A DNA stretch of 64,000 bases, taken from assembly GCA_905221605.1 (NCBI GenBank), contig CAJNDS010000513.1, positions 214,682 to 278,681 on the forward strand, in the 5' to 3' direction. Positions 62,801 through 64,000 of the stretch are shown in pieces. The notes under the pieces were generated by a model that was given only the letters and a program-made list of their open reading frames with translations, was not told where the DNA came from and made no database searches. A program made the translations under genes and the position numbers. Each line of letters starts with the position of its first letter. Position 1 is the first letter of the stretch. The stretch comes from Symbiodinium natans. Taxonomy: Eukaryota > Sar > Dinophyceae > Suessiales > Symbiodiniaceae.

Positions 62801-64000
62801 TTTGTTTCGCACCACTGCACCAATATGGTGCATGAATCCAAGTCAACTGTGCGCGCCATGCCAAGAAACTTGGCGTTTTGCAGTTGCACCGCGCCTTTGG
62901 CGCGGCGCGAGAATGCAGGTGGCAGTGACCAGAAAGTCTGAACAATTTGACATGCTCCCTATTCCATACCCGTGCCTCTGCGCACATTTCTGCACAGGGA
63001 AAACGAGTTCTTAAACCTTCCCAGCTCTGAAAATCCATGGCACGTGCAGGCAGCATGTCAAATCTACGTAGCAACAGTGCACTGGAAAGCTCTATGTGGC
63101 TCCAAGACACTATAATTCGGATATACCCATGTTCATGACTTGTTGTCCGTCCATCGCCGCGGTGTTCGCCGCATCAGCAGCTGACTCGGCAAAGCGCTTG
63201 GTTTCCCACTTTTCCAGGCCTGATACCTTGAATCAACAACAAGACTTGTGTCTGTCACAGAAAGTGCTGAGAAGGATTTTCAAACCAGCAGGCAGACTAC
63301 AAGGGCATTTAATGTGAAGGTCTTTAACGAGGCAGAAGCTTACAAGTCCCTCAGCGCGGACTACAGTTCAAGGCAACTGCAGCATGGCGGCTATGATCGT
63401 CATCAAAGTCATGAGAAGGCCATTGGCTCCTCCCAACGCACACTTGCGCTTGCACCTGCACTTGTGCCTGCACTTGTGCCTGCACTTGTGCCTGCACTTG
63501 TGCCTGCACCTGGATACATCTCGCACCATCTTGCTGGCTTGCTCCTTTCCTCGTCGTATCCTCTTTCCTCCCTACAACAAGTTCTCTCGAACAAGTGCAG
63601 TCCATACAAGCACTAGCCAGGTCTGGGATTTTACGTGGCCTGGCCAAGGAAAGATGCAACCGTACATGCCACTGAAGCCCCAATGGAAACTTCGCGTTGG
63701 ATAGCCATGTCCAGAGACCTGCGTATCGTGTCTATCAAAAGCCCCCAGGAAGACAGAGTCGCCTTTTGTACGGGGGACTGCTGAAGAGATTTCATGAATG
63801 CCAGCAGACATATCAACCTTTTTTTTGTTTGCAAATTTCCCTTCGATTCTCGGGGCCAAGGCAAGGCGTAAGCGGAGCCTTTGCAATGCAAGAGCACAGG
63901 TCCTCCGACAGCTCCGAGAACGTCCCAGATGGTTTGTCCAGGGAGCCTTGTATACCTCTGCCACAGCAAGCTCTGCTGCCTCTACATCTTTCAGGACTCT
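59850..64000. other. Region without supportable genes
   Basis: A 209-codon minus-strand ORF at 61,190-61,819 is the longest. Its composition (Ser/Arg/His-rich, no motif) and open overlapping frames make it doubtful. No repeats of note occur apart from the 12-bp tandem near 63.46 kb. Confidence 0.5.
63445..63512. repeat. 12-bp tandem repeat CTTGTGCCTGCA
   Basis: Four to five direct copies plus degenerate edges (CTTGCACCTGCA). Being a multiple of three, it reads as Ala-Gln-Val or Leu-Val-Pro-Ala repeats in ORFs, which are artefacts. Confidence 0.9.

Overview
The window looks like nuclear DNA of a protist with plant-type telomere repeats (TTTAGGG/CCCTAAA), most likely a dinoflagellate. Supporting this are GT-AG-type split genes with short exons, long runs of genes on one strand, lysine/proline-rich starts such as MKRPAAKK, divergent histone and cytosine-methyltransferase genes, and a long mid-GC non-coding stretch on the right. 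The assignment is an inference; no rRNA, tRNA or spliced-leader gene was seen to confirm it.

Region 1 (1-19 kb) is a subtelomere-like mosaic. It holds more than a dozen TTTAGGG or CCCTAAA arrays in both orientations, homogenised variant arrays (TTTAGGA, TTAGGGC, TTTGGGG, GGGTTTGC), G/C homopolymers, several tandem minisatellites and MITE-like inverted-repeat elements. Short minus-strand exons lie between the arrays. At least ten encode WD40 blade fragments in a consistent order, so telomere-type DNA appears to form the introns of a beta-propeller gene. Most of the long ORFs that can be read here are artefacts of the repeats.

Region 2 (about 19.1-50.6 kb) differs in kind. The short sequence TCTGAC (often the full interrupted palindrome GTCTGAC) recurs on the + strand far above chance, in exons, introns and repeats, and its reverse complement is rare on that strand. 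All recognisable genes here are on the minus strand. From right to left they are: a Trp/Ser-Asp-rich basic protein; a Pro/Gln-rich protein; a split hAT-transposase-like gene with an N-terminal zinc finger and C-terminal dimerisation segment; a small Lys-rich protein; a divergent histone-H3-fold protein; a large multi-exon protein with a methyltransferase-like TPGPG motif; a second, partial C5-methyltransferase; a C5 cytosine methyltransferase with motifs I, IV, VI, VIII, IX and X; and an unknown ORF. Alternating ~250-bp repeat units bounded by the motif lie at the left end, and a GGGCCATGGCTCACC array plus a short telomere-like relic lie at the right end. Two insertions, a 1,962-bp element with terminal inverted repeats and 8-bp target duplications and a fold-back element, carry none of the motif. 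One reading is a ~31-kb mobile or formerly mobile locus carrying its own chromatin-modifying genes and a strand-polar sequence tag.

Region 3 (50.6-64 kb) has background motif frequency and almost no supportable coding sequence. It has two weak minus-strand exon candidates, G/C homopolymer runs and simple repeats.

Exon limits throughout are read by eye from open frames and AG/GT context, so they are approximate.
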